A DNA stretch of 64,000 nt from Schistocerca nitens (GCF_023898315.1 NC_064619.1:341793650-341857649); one strand, 5' to 3'; counted from the stretch's first letter, positions 51,945 through 64,000 are shown. Program-made: numbers and translations. The notes: generated from the letters alone by a model not told the origin.

Positions 51945-53785
51945 TTTTATGCCTTTCAAAAGCAACATGAATAGAATTCATCCTCTCTTTCAAAACAACC
52001 ATGTACACCGAAGGGTGCTGCAGTATACTGGTGTGGATATAACTCATGATCTGTTATGTCTTTATTCTGGAGAGAGAGAAACTAATAGGATACAGATCAA
52101 TATCACTGAGATTAATCAAACTAACTTTTTAAAACAATGTTTGAGCTTGCAGGGAGAATTTGTAAATTTTACATTTGATAGAGTGTAAGTCCAGTAAATT
52201 CATGTACTTGAAAATTAAACTGGGTAGAAGTGATTGATTCAGGTATTTCCAGAACAGATAAAAAGTCTATTTTAGTTTTTATTTCCATGAACTCCATTGT
52301 GTTCTAAATATAAAAGTTTCTGGTAGAGTGTGTGCCATTTTTCTCACTTATTGAATAGTCGTCAAGTTAAAAAGTGGTGTCTTCAGAATTGTCATTTGAA
52401 AATTCATCCCTAACTTAAACAATTAACAAAAAATTATGATTTGTTATAATAGATGTCATTTTATTAAAAAAGACGTACAGCTATTGTGCCAAATCATGAT
52501 TTTTCAAAAATATTTGAAAGTTGTAAATCATTATCTCCTTAAGATAATGATTAAGTAAATGTCCAGAATAATGTAGCCATGCATGTGTGTGTTCTGTACT
52601 GTTCTGGAGGAGATCATCAAAAAGCTTCGCAATATTTCCAGTCTTAACTGCCTATATCATGATTTGTTGCTGTCACTACTCTCATTGTTACATTTCACAG
52701 TCATCACTTCTTGTTTCAATACTGCTGCTGTGTAACTGAGATTCTTAAAACAAATCATTGTACTGTAATGTTAACAACTGGACATTAGACAATGTCTAAC
52801 CTGATGTGTTTGGCTAGACAGAGATATAGTCAACCCGAAAATTCAACTACTATCAAGGCAAAAGAATTCATTATCATCAACTTGTACTTAGCACCAAAAC
52901 ATTGTATTGAAAGATTTTTAAGGATTTTAGATGGCAAAAGAACATAAGATGTTTGTGATCAGAATACCTTGTTTCAGAAATGAACAACATCCCAGTTGCT
53001 TCTGCCAGTGTCTGTGCATGATGGTTGTCAAGATAAGTTCTGTGCATAAGACATTATGTAGATATTCTACACCACTGCCTGTATTCAGTACTAAATCTGG
53101 GGTAGAATTAGTGAAACAAGAAAACACCCACAGAGTGTGTGCATGCACATGGCTAAGGTATATGGTGCCATTACTGCAGATAGGTACCTCAACTCTACAG
53201 TGAGTGGTTCTCTATCCATTTCATTGTAAGTCGAGCTACAGCACAAAGATTCTCCCTTTATACATATATAAAATGAATGTTGGCGTGACATTACTGAACT
53301 GAATGTTTGACACTGATGTTGCTATGACTTCAGAAAAAAAAGGAAACGTGCTTTCACCACCAGTTCCCTTAACATTCAGAAAAATGGCTCAAATGTTTGC
53401 TACATGTATGTTATAATTAATTTAGCTATTTTTGTTAATAATTCAGTCACCTTACTACTTTCTGTTTTCTATTACGACATGTTGAGCATCGTGGACCAAC
53501 TATGTATATACAGATGAACTTCTTTATCCACATAAATAAAAATAATTCTTTGGGTGCTGTTGTTCAGTAATAATGGAGGAAATCTAAGTTGAAAGCAATA
53601 TTTCTAACAAAGCATTTCAAATTTTTTACAAAGTAATTAAAAATTTCTCTAAATAGTGTGCCTATTTAGGAATACATTTAAAATGGATATGCATATCTGT
53701 TCTGTGTAAGCGCTATTTGAATTTTTCGCATACAAAATCACTTCCTTTCTGAAAATTGCTTGTTTGATAAGTATGCCAGTTTATA

Positions 53786-53787
<2 letters not shown>

Positions 53788-53830
<43 letters not shown>
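53788..53830. repeat. (AC)n microsatellite
   Basis: About 21 uninterrupted AC units. Confidence 0.96.
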
Positions 53831-53832
<2 letters not shown>

Positions 53833-55034
53833 ATGTACGTCTAAATATTTTGGTAAATTGTAGGAGCAGTGGTATGAGGTACTGCTTTACTTTGTTTCTG
53901 AGTATGTGGTACTTTAATTTTCCTGATATCTACTGATATGTTACATACTGAGGCATCAGTATATAAAACAACATTCTGAAACCCAAACAGGGATGCAAAG
54001 AATACACAGGAATAATTTTACTTACAGTATTGTGGCCATTATCAAATGACCATGTAAAATTTCATTGCTTATGTGAAGATCAACCTCCCATATGGACACA
54101 GTTCTGTTCGAACAGTGGAGAAAATCCACACCAAGTGTGGGCTCAGTGATGTTATAGATCAGAAAAGCCCTTCAGAAATTCTTTGAGAATGATAAATTCA
54201 TGACTGCATCTCAGTGACTGAACGTAGGCATTTTGCTGTGAGCCACGATTTTATGTATGAATAGTTTCTTAATGTTGCAGGGAGGATACTTACTGAAGTC
54301 TGAGCATCTGTCAGTTAAATAAACTAGCACATTCCATGTGTCTGATGTACAGCTGATGTGACATTGGAACACTGAAGAACAGTGTGCCTGTTAGCTTTTT
54401 CAGGTAGATACGTAACCAATATGGGGGAATACACCTATCGTATGGTGGAGTATGGGTGGCATATCTTCATCTAATAGGGGTAGAACTGTTCGCAGTGGTA
54501 GGTAGGCGCTGTACACTGGTGCAAGTAGTTGTGCCTAACTTCAGTCGCAGCTCCCATTTGGATAATCGCATGGCTGGATCCATTTGTGGGCCAGCTGTCA
54601 GAAATGTGAATGATACCGACAGTTTTGAGTGCAGTATCTGGTAGGCTGAGGGCTGCTGGAAGTTGCTGGAGCTCCCTAGTGTTGATGCTACAGCGTAGTG
54701 CGCACACTTGTTCTACAAGTGGAAGCTGCCGTTCTTTAGCAGCGGCATCCATAACTGTGCCCATGACACCATGTTGTCCAGTTTGTGGTGGCAAATTTGT
54801 GTCATTAAATGATAGAACCTGATAAAGTTGATCCACAATCAGTAACTGTCAGTTGAAAGGTCAGGGTGTACTGGAAATCACTGTGCTTTTCAACCTGAAA
54901 AGTAACTGCCCCATACAGATCAGTGTGGAACCAGAAAACTTGACTGGGGAAACCAGTGACTGTAGGTGATGCGATAATGCAGAAGGGACGTTGTTGAATG
55001 TGGATGTTTGTCAGTTTGCGGGCTTGGTGTAGCG

Positions 55035-55037
<3 letters not shown>

Positions 55038-55102
<65 letters not shown>
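55038..55102. repeat. (GT)n microsatellite
   Basis: About 32 uninterrupted GT units. Confidence 0.97.
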
Positions 55103-55104
<2 letters not shown>

Positions 55105-55489
55105 ACCCTCAAGGAGGTATGCTATGTGTTACATCTGTCAGTAACCATAAAGTTCATAAGTCAAATGCTCCAATAGGGAGGACGAATTGGATATTAACTC
55201 TGAAATGCCATACCGATATGCTTCAAAGCAAAGCTCAAGAAACTGCAACCAAAAATCAGGCTGTTGCGCCATGTACAACGCTGCAATAATTTAATAAACA
55301 GTGCGGGTGGTACGATGCAGCTTGGTTGTGAGCTGCATAAGGTGTGAAGTGCCTCAACACTTAGCTGGAAGGTAACACCAGTTGTGAAATACTCTTAGTC
55401 TTCTGAAACACCTGACAAGCAAGTATCTTGGAGCTGTAGTGTCCTTGTTAGTATGTGATCTGTCTTGATGAGCTTATCAGGGTCACCGC

Positions 55490-57400
55490 ATGTGGGAACT
55501 ATAACACTGAACAACAAATTTGAAGTGAAAGTGTGTTTTTGAGTTAGTTGTGTTTATTTCAGTGTAAAATGATACAAAATCATAATCATCATCATCTTCA
55601 TAAATATGTAGCTCTAGTTTTTTAAAAAAGTAATCTATATTTTTGTATAAATGACTCACTAAATATCCATCCATGTTCCAAGATTCAGCATAACAAATTT
55701 TAAGTGAATAATTGCTTGAATTACGTTGAGAGTTATGCATTGATAAATTTCAGTGCCATTCTGTAAGTACAAAAGTAAAAAATGAAGATAATATTACACG
55801 AATGAAAATACTTTGTACCATAACTATGTTAAGCACAAAAGAAAATATATAAATTAACTGGTCACAAATGTATATAAAGGATTACAAATGTTAAATGTCC
55901 ATATGTACAGTATATACAATTATATATTTTGTTCAGAGATAAATTCAGATGATAGCAGTTTTCGCTTGGCTTGACGTTTATACACATACTCGGGAGCATC
56001 CCTTATGACAGTCCAGCAGTAATCTGCTAAAATAGTAGGGCTCCACTTTCTGGCATACCTCTTCTCAAATGTGGCAATATCTTGAAATCACTCCCCATGT
56101 TCATCACTTACTGCACCACAATCTTGGGGAAGAAGTCAAGAAATGCATTTTCAATGACATGTTGCAACCAAGTTTTTCATAAGATGACAGCATGTTATCT
56201 ACAATCTCCTTGCTCGTTTGTTCCCTAAGAACTGTAAACGGACTGTATTAAAACATTCCCATGCATGCATTGTATGATTCTATCAAAAGTATGGTATCTA
56301 AAAAGCCTCGAGTCTCTTGGGCTTATAAAGACTCTGTCCTTTACTTTGGCATCACTTAAGGCAAACATTCCCGTAAGTACTTAAACGTGTCACCATCTTT
56401 GTTCATTCCGCTAACAAAGTTTTTCATGAGACCGAACTTGATGTGCAAGGGTGGGAGCAGAATCTTTTTAGGGTCTACTAGAGGTTTGCTCTTAATGTTC
56501 TTTATACCTGGTTGAAGAGATTTTCTGGTGGGCCATTCATGTGTACTGTAATGAGATGCATGAGCTCTGCTATCCCATTCACAGAGAAAGCAGCAATATT
56601 TAGTATACCCTAAATGCATACCTAATAGCAGTGCAACCACTTTCAAGTCACCACAAATCTGCCATTGAGTCATACCTAATGGCTTCTAGTAAAATTTTCA
56701 TGTTTTGGTATGACTGTTTCATATGCACACAATGCCCAATGGAATAGAAGGTAGCTCATTACCAATATATAAAAGCACTGCTTTTAAGCTCAACTTTGAC
56801 AAATAAATAGTGTCTCCACGTATCAGGGTTGTAATTAATTCTGAGTCTTCATAAGACCATTTATGTCTACACATGCCACACAACTATCTTTCATGTTTAA
56901 AAAAGGAGTGAATTGTTGCACTCTTCTGCAGTAGAATGAAACATTTATATTGCTTTCCAGAAAATTGCACTGCTGCAATTGTGATGCTAAAACCTCAGCC
57001 TTAGCTTTAGAGAGCTCCAAATCTCTAATGAGAGGATTTTTGTGGATCATCAGTTGATGATATATTTGGAAGAAACTGTGAATCTTGTGATGTACATGGT
57101 TCAGGACATTCAGAATCTCCACCAGAAGTAATCTAGTACTCTGTCGGTGGTTCAGGTATTGGCAATCCTTCCCCATGTAGAACTGGATATACGGCAAATG
57201 AAATGTTAGGATGGGTCAATATTCCCTTCTTGATAGGAGGAACCATACAAAAGTAGCAGTCACTGACTAGGTTAGTTGGCTCACGCCAGATCATGGGCAC
57301 TGCAAAGGGTATTGAACATCCTTTCCCATGCACCCAATTCCTGAGGTTGCTGGCACAAGTGTTGCAGATCACATGTGGAGCCCAGGGTTCATCCTGATCA
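55490..57400 (-). pseudogene. Decayed copy of a repetitive arthropod/cnidarian protein family of unknown function
   Basis: Minus-strand blocks in N-to-C order are: LRNWVHGKGCSIPFAVPMIW and CYFCMVPPIKKG (57133-57372); PVLHGEGLPIPEPP; LIRDLELSKAKAEVLASQLQ and VQQFTPFLNMKDSCVACVDI (56835-57060); shifted HCVHMKQSYQNMKILLEA (about 56720); QICGDLKVVALLLGMHLGYT with YCCFLCEWDSRAH and LLPPLHIKFGLMKNFVSGMN (56356-56673); shifted SDAKVKDRVF; EKLGCNMSLKMHFL (about 56160-56200); GAVSDEHGE, stop, then FQDIATFEKRYARKWSP and ILADYCWTVIRDAPEYVYK (55960-56115); and VSFYTEINTTNSKTHFHFKF (55510-55600). I recognise this order from highly repeated proteins in arthropod and Hydra genomes. Parent function and element class are unknown to me. 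At least four frameshifts and several stops are visible. Confidence 0.75.
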
Positions 57401-57409
57401 CCTATTTTG

Positions 57410-57480
57410 CACCCAAAATAACAACTGTAAGCTTTTTAATTAATGGAGTTATTTGCTGTTTTTGTGAAGCAAATGTCACT

Positions 57481-57519
<39 letters not shown>

Positions 57520-59590
57520 ACAGCAAAATGTCAGCACGACAACACAAACTCGTGGCATTTTTGTTCACTTTAGTAGCAGTCAACTTGAAAAACTGGTGGT
57601 TAATCTGGAAACAAATGTGCAAAAATTATCACATGCATTAATAAAGTCACTGAAGTTGAAGTGAAGGGAGACAAAAAGATCACTAAAATTGGAATCAAAA
57701 TGTTTATATCCAAAATATTGCACACAAGAAAGACCAGGAATATTAGAATTGTTAGGAACTGGCTATTTTCATTCAACTTAAATTTTCATTGTTGCACAGT
57801 GTTATCCAAAATCGAATGCAGATGGTGTTTTACACACTTTTATTACTTTAATCAAATGTGAATATCAAGGAAGAAAATACTCATGAGAAAACCAGAGCTC
57901 TCTCAGAATCAGGAGTAAAACATAGATGCTGTTAGATTGTCTGTCACATGGGCTATTGCTATTGCCACCACAAAGGGAATAAAACAAAATGTAGAAACTG
58001 ATTTTTCAAACTCAGAGCATTAGTTCAAAGATGGTACTACAAAATGCTGTACTAGCACTTTTTGTCTGGAGACAGCTGGCACACAATGAAATTGAGATCA
58101 TTTAGTGTATTCAGAAATATAGGGAAAATTATTTTGTGCACCATGTATTCTGAGAGAACATCAGACTTGGCAGGATATTGTGGTATCTCAGACTGGAAGC
58201 GTCCAGAGTTAATTGCAGCTCATGAAAACAGTTCAAGGCACTGAGATGGTGTTCTTAGTTTTAAAAACAGAAGATTGGCTCTGACCAAGATAGATGGCAA
58301 ATTGTTCACACGACTAGAAGCATAATGTTTCAGAGTTGTTGCTGTTATGGAGAAACTTTCTTCACAGGTACATTTCCATGGTGATGACAAAGCACTTGTA
58401 AGTGTTCATTACGGTAACTTTTTAATGGGCATGGAACTTATTGCTGACTTACGCTTTGTTTGGTACCCACATGTCCCAATATAAGGTCCTGGAAAGGGAA
58501 AACCATCATACTGGTCTTTTGCTGCACACAACAAAGTAACCAAAATCATGGGGAAAGCTGTGTTTTGCTACATATGGGGAATTATCAAAAGCACAAGGAA
58601 GAGAGTAGTTAGAAATGTGGCAGAAATTATTGCAGCTAAATACTGTCATTGTTGACTGAAGTTCTGATATTGCACACAGTTATCAGTTAAGCTGTCTCTT
58701 GAGTTATGTCAAACTGGGATTATCAGAAGACTGATTTCTTGAATTTAATTCAATCCAGAACATGGTGACTAGGACCTGACAGTTGCAGTACTCCACTTAC
58801 TTTGGAGATTTGAATTGGGCATAATGGAAATGTAGAAGACAGAATTAAGACAATGCACCAAATGTGTCAGTTACTTACTCAGGCTTGCAAGCTAGAATTA
58901 AAGCTCTCTCCCCTTATGCTTACCGTATTCTTTGTTGAGAGCACAGACTGAATTTGGTGGATTCATGTGAAGCAAAATGTTGTAACTGTGCAAATTCTTT
59001 TGGCATTTTGCAAGAAACATTTACTTTTTCAATGGTTCTAGTCAGGGATGGGTTCATTTAAGCATATTCAATGGAGACAACTTGACTGGTAAATCTCTCT
59101 ATAATGTGATTGTTTGCTAAAGATGTAGCTTGCAGATGCTTGAACAGAGATTGCCAGGCAATCATCAGAGCACTGTTGTCAATCATTGGGAATGAAAGTG
59201 AGAAGTCTTTGTTTAAATCTGGAGCTAGAGGCATAAAGAAGAAATGTGTGGTTTTGGGAAAGAGTTTGAGACAAATTTGGGATTCAACTTTAAAAAGATT
59301 CATTGTAGTCAGTAATAGCAAGCAGTAGACATGGGCATAGCCACTGTTAAAGTTGTACAGTTTCTTAGTTGGTTTTTGGAAGAAATGAAGATCGGATACA
59401 AAATTTCAAGAACCCAGATCAGAAGAAAATAGTACCTTTGTAATATTGCTAAAATTCAACAATGTGAAGTTAAGGATAAAAAAATTAATGAATGTGATTC
59501 ACTCTCTGAAAATATGAATGAATCAGATGAGCTGCAACTGTCCATTGTTTTGATATGAGGACTGAAAAAGTTCTTTTAAGGACTTCAGTG
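57410..59590. other. Intergenic, unassigned
   Basis: It contains a CA microsatellite (57484-57522). Longer frames (57443-57861, 58330-58640 with stops, 59058-59321) do not match any domain I know. Part of it may be the lost upstream body of the hAT remnant that follows. Confidence 0.35.
57484..57522. repeat. (CA)n microsatellite
   Basis: About 18 CA units with one CAAA interruption near the right end. Confidence 0.95.
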
Positions 59591-59599
59591 AACCATCTG

Positions 59600-60010
59600 C
59601 TTTTTTTCAGACGTGAAGAAGCTAAGTCCACTAGCAATCCAGGAAGCATCAGCCAGGCTTCAGCAAGTCTACAGTTCAGATCTTGAAGATTCGGAATTTA
59701 TACTTGAATGTTCATACTTCAAAAGCTACATCTCTCGTGTAAAGAATAAAAGCGAGTCACTTCCAGAACTGAACAAGGTGCTAAAACGTAGCAACTTAGA
59801 GAATTTTTATCCAAATTTGAACATAGCTCTACAAAAATACTTTTACTCCTGCTTCCAATTACTCAACAAAGGTAATTTTCTGCATAAAATGCAATAATAA
59901 TTATTCAGAGACATCAAAAACAATTTCGTTTATCTTTTGAGTCCTGAAACTGGACTATGAAGAAACCAAACTCGTTTGCAAATGACAGAGCAAGGAAAAA
60001 CCTCCCTGTT
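59600..60010 (+). pseudogene. hAT-type transposase C-terminal remnant
   Basis: LQQVYSSDLEDSEFILECSY followed by FKSYISRVKNK and LENFYPNLNIALQKYF (59613-59860) match the pre-dimerisation region of hAT transposases (YPxDLExSFxxEC, FPNxxxALRxxL). In another frame the next stretch reads ASNYSTKVIFCIK, in the place of the VSNCSAERSFSxLK motif. Then LDYEETKLVCK and QSKEKP stand in for the IDxDxVIDxFAxxKARK end. Shifts and stops make it non-functional. It may belong to the same broad family as 9305-9870. Confidence 0.5.
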
Positions 60011-61904
60011 ATTTAAATCTGTTTTGCCCTCTGGTACCTTTCTGAACGAAATTCAAATTGTTTGTACTGTTTTTATTTCACAATTAGTGTGTTTCCATTT
60101 ACATTTGTTTTTCTATTTGTAATTTTTATAAAAAGCATGGCTGTAGTCTTATAACTTGACAAAAAACATGCCCACATGTTAGGCAAACTTCAATAGATAT
60201 ATGTATTTCAAGTCAGGGCAGGCAGGGTGTCAGCAGATATTTTTTGTCCAGGGTCATCGTGCACTGAATACAGGCCTGACAGTTGGTGTAACTTTCATTC
60301 CATTTGGAACTGATGTCCATCTGTATGATATCATGGGCATAAATACACACTTATTTGTTGGGGAATGGAAGCAGATGCACTCTGTCATCTTGAATAATTT
60401 ATTGCGCAGCCTGAAACACTGTGACAGCTCATGAAAGGTTGCCTGGAAGCTGCTATGAAAGTACACATCTTTCCATCACATCTCTGACTTGTATAGTGGG
60501 TGACAAATTAGGCTATCAAGCAGGCCAGTCAGGTATCTGTACATTCCTTGAGACGGCAGTATGGTGCCCAGCTTTGCCCTGCAAGAATACATTATTTGGT
60601 ACCCTTGTCATGAAAGTAATATTTACATACTGGAATGCGTTCAACATCACTTCTGCAAATACCAAATCAGTCTTTGTGATATCAAATGGATCCATACAAC
60701 ATGATTCCAGGAGACTGAGTGGTTTGGATATCGGCGATTGTTGCTTCCTGTTATTTTCCATCAGGTTGTTGACGGAGAGGTCGGGCTCGATCTGCCCATC
60801 AAACAGATACAAGACTTGCAACAGACACTGGAGAATGCCATTATGTTACAGTTGTCTGGTTCTATACCATGCAAGTGTATGATATATCAGCAATGAACAG
60901 TAAAGGCAACTCCAGATGTCTACCTACCTATCAGTAATCTGTTCCCAGCGACTCATTGTGACATGCTATGCAGAATTCATATATTTCTCAGAGACAGTCA
61001 GTCATTCATCTAGTGGAGTAGTTATTGCATTGTAGCCACTGCCTGTGCGGTCTGTCAGCGTGATGCTCCCATGTCCCTCAAGCCAGTGATGACCTTATTC
61101 AGTGTCTGGAAGATCTATACGTTTGTTCTCTAGGCACCCTGTGTTGCAATCTCCACCCAAAAAGTTTGGATAACAGATGTGCCATACAGCCACCATGTAC
61201 CAGCATCACACTTCATCTGTGGCAATGGTTTTTTATTTTCCCTCTTATGAAAATATGCACACATGGGGTTGAAACTATAACAAACAAATCCCACAGGCAT
61301 GGAAACTGTCAGTTTGGGGCCTTTGGCCTAGGTGTTCACGATGTAACATTTTCCATCAGTGAATAATTGACAGTAGGCTTACATTAGTACAACTGTCTCA
61401 TTGGAAGATAAAATTGTTTACTTCTAGATTATTACTGAATAAGCTACAAAATAGTATGGTACATTGTATGTAATGTACCACTGTTTCAAATTCATAGCTA
61501 TATTTTTTGCACTCTAGCACATTTGCCTTCAATTTGTCAGTACACTGTGGTGCCCATTATTCCTTTCAAGAAAATGAAATTTCAGAATTCAGCCTCTACT
61601 TATTTAGTACACCTCTCCAAGCCAGAATTGACACATCTTGATAAATGTTAGGTGTGGAGGCAACAACAATACAGGGGAAATTAGCGAACTACATAACTTG
61701 GATGCAGGGGGGGGGGGGGGGGGGGGCAAAAAAAAAAAAATTTTTTCATGAAGAGCCCAGTAAGTAGTGTTTATTTTATTGGTCTTGCAGACGTTTGGGA
61801 AAAACTGATCCTTTTCAATTAAGCATTTACGATTATGAGCAAAAAATTTAGAATAAAGAAAATACAATAATTTAATGGAGATTATATATATAAAAACAAA
61901 GATG
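60011..61904. other. Intergenic, unassigned
   Basis: Two moderately long frames, on opposite strands (60421-60882 + and 60516-60821 -), overlap; neither has a recognisable domain. A G tract at 61707-61726 abuts an A tract (61728-61740). Confidence 0.35.
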
Positions 61905-62110
61905 ATGTGACTTACCAAACGAAAGCGCTGGCAGGTCGATAGACACACAAACATACACACAAAAGTCTAGCTTTCGCAACCAACGGTTGCTTCGTCAGGA
62001 AAGAGGGAAGGAGAGGGAAAGACGAAAGGATGTGGGTTTTAAGGGAGAGGGTAAGGAGTCATTCCAATCCCGGGAGCGGAAAGACTTACCTTAGGGGGAA
62101 AAAAGGACGG

Positions 62111-62161
<51 letters not shown>

Positions 62162-62312
62162 CAGACATATTCAAAGACCAAGTCTCTCCCGGAAACCCAC
62201 ATCCTTTCGTCTTTTCCTCTCCTTCCCTCTTTCCTGACGAAGCAACCGTTTGTTGCGAAAGCTAGAATTTTGTGTGTCTATCAACCTGCCAGCGCTTTCG
62301 TTTGGTAAGTCA
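61905..62312. repeat. Large inverted-arm repeat around a CA microsatellite
   Basis: The left arm (61911-62036: ACTTACCAAACGAAAGCGCT, GCAGGTCGATAGACACAC, AGCTTTCGCAACCAACGGTT, GACGAAAGGATGTGGGTTT) is matched in reverse complement by the right arm (62188-62312: AAACCCACATCCTTTCGTC through AGCGCTTTCGTTTGGTAAGT). The centre holds GGAAAGACTTACCTTAGGGG and a CA tract (62112-62158). The arms are about 120 bp and nearly identical, so the strand could fold into a long hairpin. It looks like the paired terminal repeats of a Penelope-like family with little internal sequence. Confidence 0.75.
62112..62158. repeat. (AC)n microsatellite
   Basis: About 23 AC units at the centre of the inverted-arm repeat. 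Confidence 0.96.
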
Positions 62313-62659
62313 CATATCTTTCTTTTTAGATATATTTTTCCCACGTGGAATGTTTATATATATATACAACAGAATACAATAAAAGTTTTGTTTCCAAGTG
62401 TAATCCAAACTGGATCACTGTTACTTCTTTTGTTAACAAAACTTGTTTCCATAATAACAGAGCAGATCTCTTGAAATGCAGTCACTATAAGCTGCATACC
62501 TATATGCGGGGCTGTTACAGGTGACTTTGTTCTGTGTGCGTAACATCCGTGTCTTGATGGCCGCAGAGTGATTTGCAAACCCAATCAAAGCAGGGCAGCA
62601 CAGTTCACTTATCAAATGCTTTACAAGGTTTTGAGGTGATACATTTCTGTCCCTAATAA

Positions 62660-64000
62660 TTACTGTTGTTGTTGTTGTTGGTGGTGTCTTCGGAATGAAG
62701 ATTGATACGATGCAGCTATCCATGATGCTATATTCCATGCAAGCCTCATCATTTCCGAATCTGCTTATATCTCTTGGTCTCCCTCTGGTTTTTACACGTC
62801 ACACTTCTCTCCATACCAAACTGGTCATCCCTTAATGTCTCAGGTTGTGCCATAAATTTCTTTTCTGCCCAGTTCTATTGAATACCTACTAATCAGTTAT
62901 GTGGTCTACCCATCTAATCGTCAGCATTCTTCTGTAGCATCCCATTTCCAAAACTTCTATTTTCTTTTGGTCTAAACTGTTTATTGTCCATGTTTCACTT
63001 CCATGCATGGCTACACTCTATACCATTACTTTCAGAAAAGACTCCCTATCACTTAAGTATATATTTCATGTTAACAAATTTCTCCTCTTCAGAAACGCTT
63101 TTCTTGCCATTGCTGGTCTATATTTAATATCCTCTCTACTTCTACCATAATCACTTATTTTGCTGCCCAGATAGCAAAACTCATCTACTTCTTTCAGTGT
63201 CTCATTCCCTAATCTAGTTTCCTCAGCATCATCTGATTTATTTCCACTACATTCATTTATCCTCATTCTGGTTTTGTTGAATGTTCATCTTGTATCCTCC
63301 TTTCAAGACCCTATCCATTCCGTTCAATTGCTCTTCTAAGTTCTTTGCTGTCTCTGACAGAATTACAATTTCATTGGCTAAGTCCTCAAAGTTTTTATTT
63401 CTTCTCCCTGGACTTTAATTCTCACTCAAAATTCTTCTTTTGTTTGCACAATGTACAGATTAAATGACACTGGGGATGGTTACAATCCTGTCTCACTCCC
63501 TTCTCAACAATTGCTTCCCTTTCATGCCCCTCAACTCTTATAACTGCCATCTGGTTTCTGTATAAGTTGTAAATAACCTTTTGCGCTGCCCCCCCCCCCC
63601 CATATTTTACCCCTGCTACCCTCAGAATTTGAAAATGAGTCTTCCACTGAACATTGTCAAAAGATTTCTTTATGTTTACAGATGCTAGAAACGTAGGTTT
63701 GCCTTTCCATAACCTACCTTCTATGAGAAGTCATAGTCAGCATTGCCTCATATGTTCCTACATTTCTCCAGAATCTAAACTGATCTTCCCCAGGTCGGCT
63801 TCTACCAGTTTTTCCATTCTTCTGTAAAGAATTCATGTTAGTGTTTTGCAAACATGACTTATTACATACCTGTCAGCACCTGCTTTATCTGTAATTGGAA
63901 TTATTACATTATTCTTGAAATCTGAGGAGATTTTGCATGTCATATACACCTTGTACGCCAGACTGAAAAGTTTTGTCATGCCTGGCTCTCTCCAGGCTAT
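62660..64000 (-). pseudogene. RTE-type LINE, second copy, running off the window edge
   Basis: Its 3' end is again a GTT tract (62664-62682 on +), followed by sequence matching the insertion at 31323-31984. Minus-strand pieces are: MARKAFLKRRNLLT; GNETLKEVDEFCYLGSKISD (63066-63220); FEDLANEIVILSETAKNLEE near 63330-63400, where the FADD box reads FEDL; SVNIKKSFDNVQWK near 63640-63690; and DKAGADRYVI near 63860. Stops and shifts show it is dead. It is older and longer than the copy at 31 kb, and its 5' end lies beyond the window. Confidence 0.8.
63589..63601. repeat. Poly-C tract in the LINE copy
   Basis: Thirteen C residues within the LINE reading frame. The length is prone to sequencing error. 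Confidence 0.8.

Larger units (their letters stand above)
51950..55480. other. Intergenic downstream of Suco
   Basis: No gene recognised. Microsatellites at 53788-53830 and 55038-55102. The 121-codon minus-strand frame at 54471-54836 has no domain that I know and no neighbouring coding context. Confidence 0.4.

Noticed and set aside
54471..54836. A 121-codon minus-strand frame
   Set aside because: No recognisable domain, overlapping frames on the other strand, and no splice partners.
60421..60882. A 153-codon plus-strand frame, overlapped by a 101-codon minus-strand frame
   Set aside because: Neither resembles a known protein. I could not choose a strand and cannot support a gene.

Overview
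The window is eukaryotic nuclear DNA from an insect, most likely an orthopteran (grasshopper or locust). The evidence is GT-AG introns up to 8 kb long, one multi-exon host gene in 64 kb, microsatellites, and dense decayed transposons. The SINE, mariner and Penelope-type sequences look like families common in locust-like genomes; this rests on my recognition of them, as no search was possible. I see no bacterial operons, CRISPR arrays or viral genes.

Host gene. One protein-coding gene is well supported: a Suco (SUN domain-containing ossification factor, Opt/Slp1 family) homologue on the + strand. It has seven coding exons: 33146-33351, 34450-34946, 42867-43102, 44733-46280, 48920-49174, 50469-50709 and 50793-51658. 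Every junction is GT-AG, the phases match, and the joined CDS is 3849 nt (1282 residues plus stop). In order the protein has a hydrophobic signal-anchor segment, a linker, a SUN domain, an acidic patch, a coiled coil, a C-terminal membrane segment and a basic tail. This is the family architecture.

Left third (1-32.6 kb). This is intergenic and made mostly of transposon remains. It holds two decayed IS630/mariner-type transposase copies (1547-2440 +, 11290-12056 -) and a long-inverted-repeat element with tRNA-like boxes in its arms (3023-4068). It also holds a SINE with a perfect 12-bp target duplication (8466-8705), hAT transposase debris (9305-9870), a decayed LINE reverse transcriptase (13084-15090, -) and a cluster of tRNA-headed repeats (12480-12900, 15860-16560). 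A probable hAT-like element (16877-19671) carries a full-length Tc1-like transposon with an unbroken 340-residue transposase (17539-18960) and a SINE (19116-19313). Further right are a second SINE copy with a perfect 15-bp duplication (20532-20726), a relic of a transposase-like repeat protein (22190-22790), a mariner remnant (24331-24995), and a long-TIR mariner split by an RTE-type LINE tail (31303-32619).

Middle (33-52 kb). This is the Suco gene. Its introns contain a SINE, a Penelope-like element with a GIY-YIG endonuclease remnant (36890-38990), microsatellites, and an antisense LINE relic (48020-48850).

Right (52-64 kb). No host gene is visible. There is a decayed copy of a repetitive protein family of unknown function (55490-57400, -), a hAT C-terminal remnant (59613-60010), a large inverted-arm repeat around a CA tract (61905-62312), and a second RTE-type LINE copy that runs off the right edge (62660-64000, -).

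I found no previously undescribed cellular system. The most distinctive items are the intact Tc1 element with a DD32E triad by my count, the nested insertions with readable target duplications, the long-arm element at 3.0-4.1 kb, and the repetitive protein family relic at 55.5-57.4 kb.
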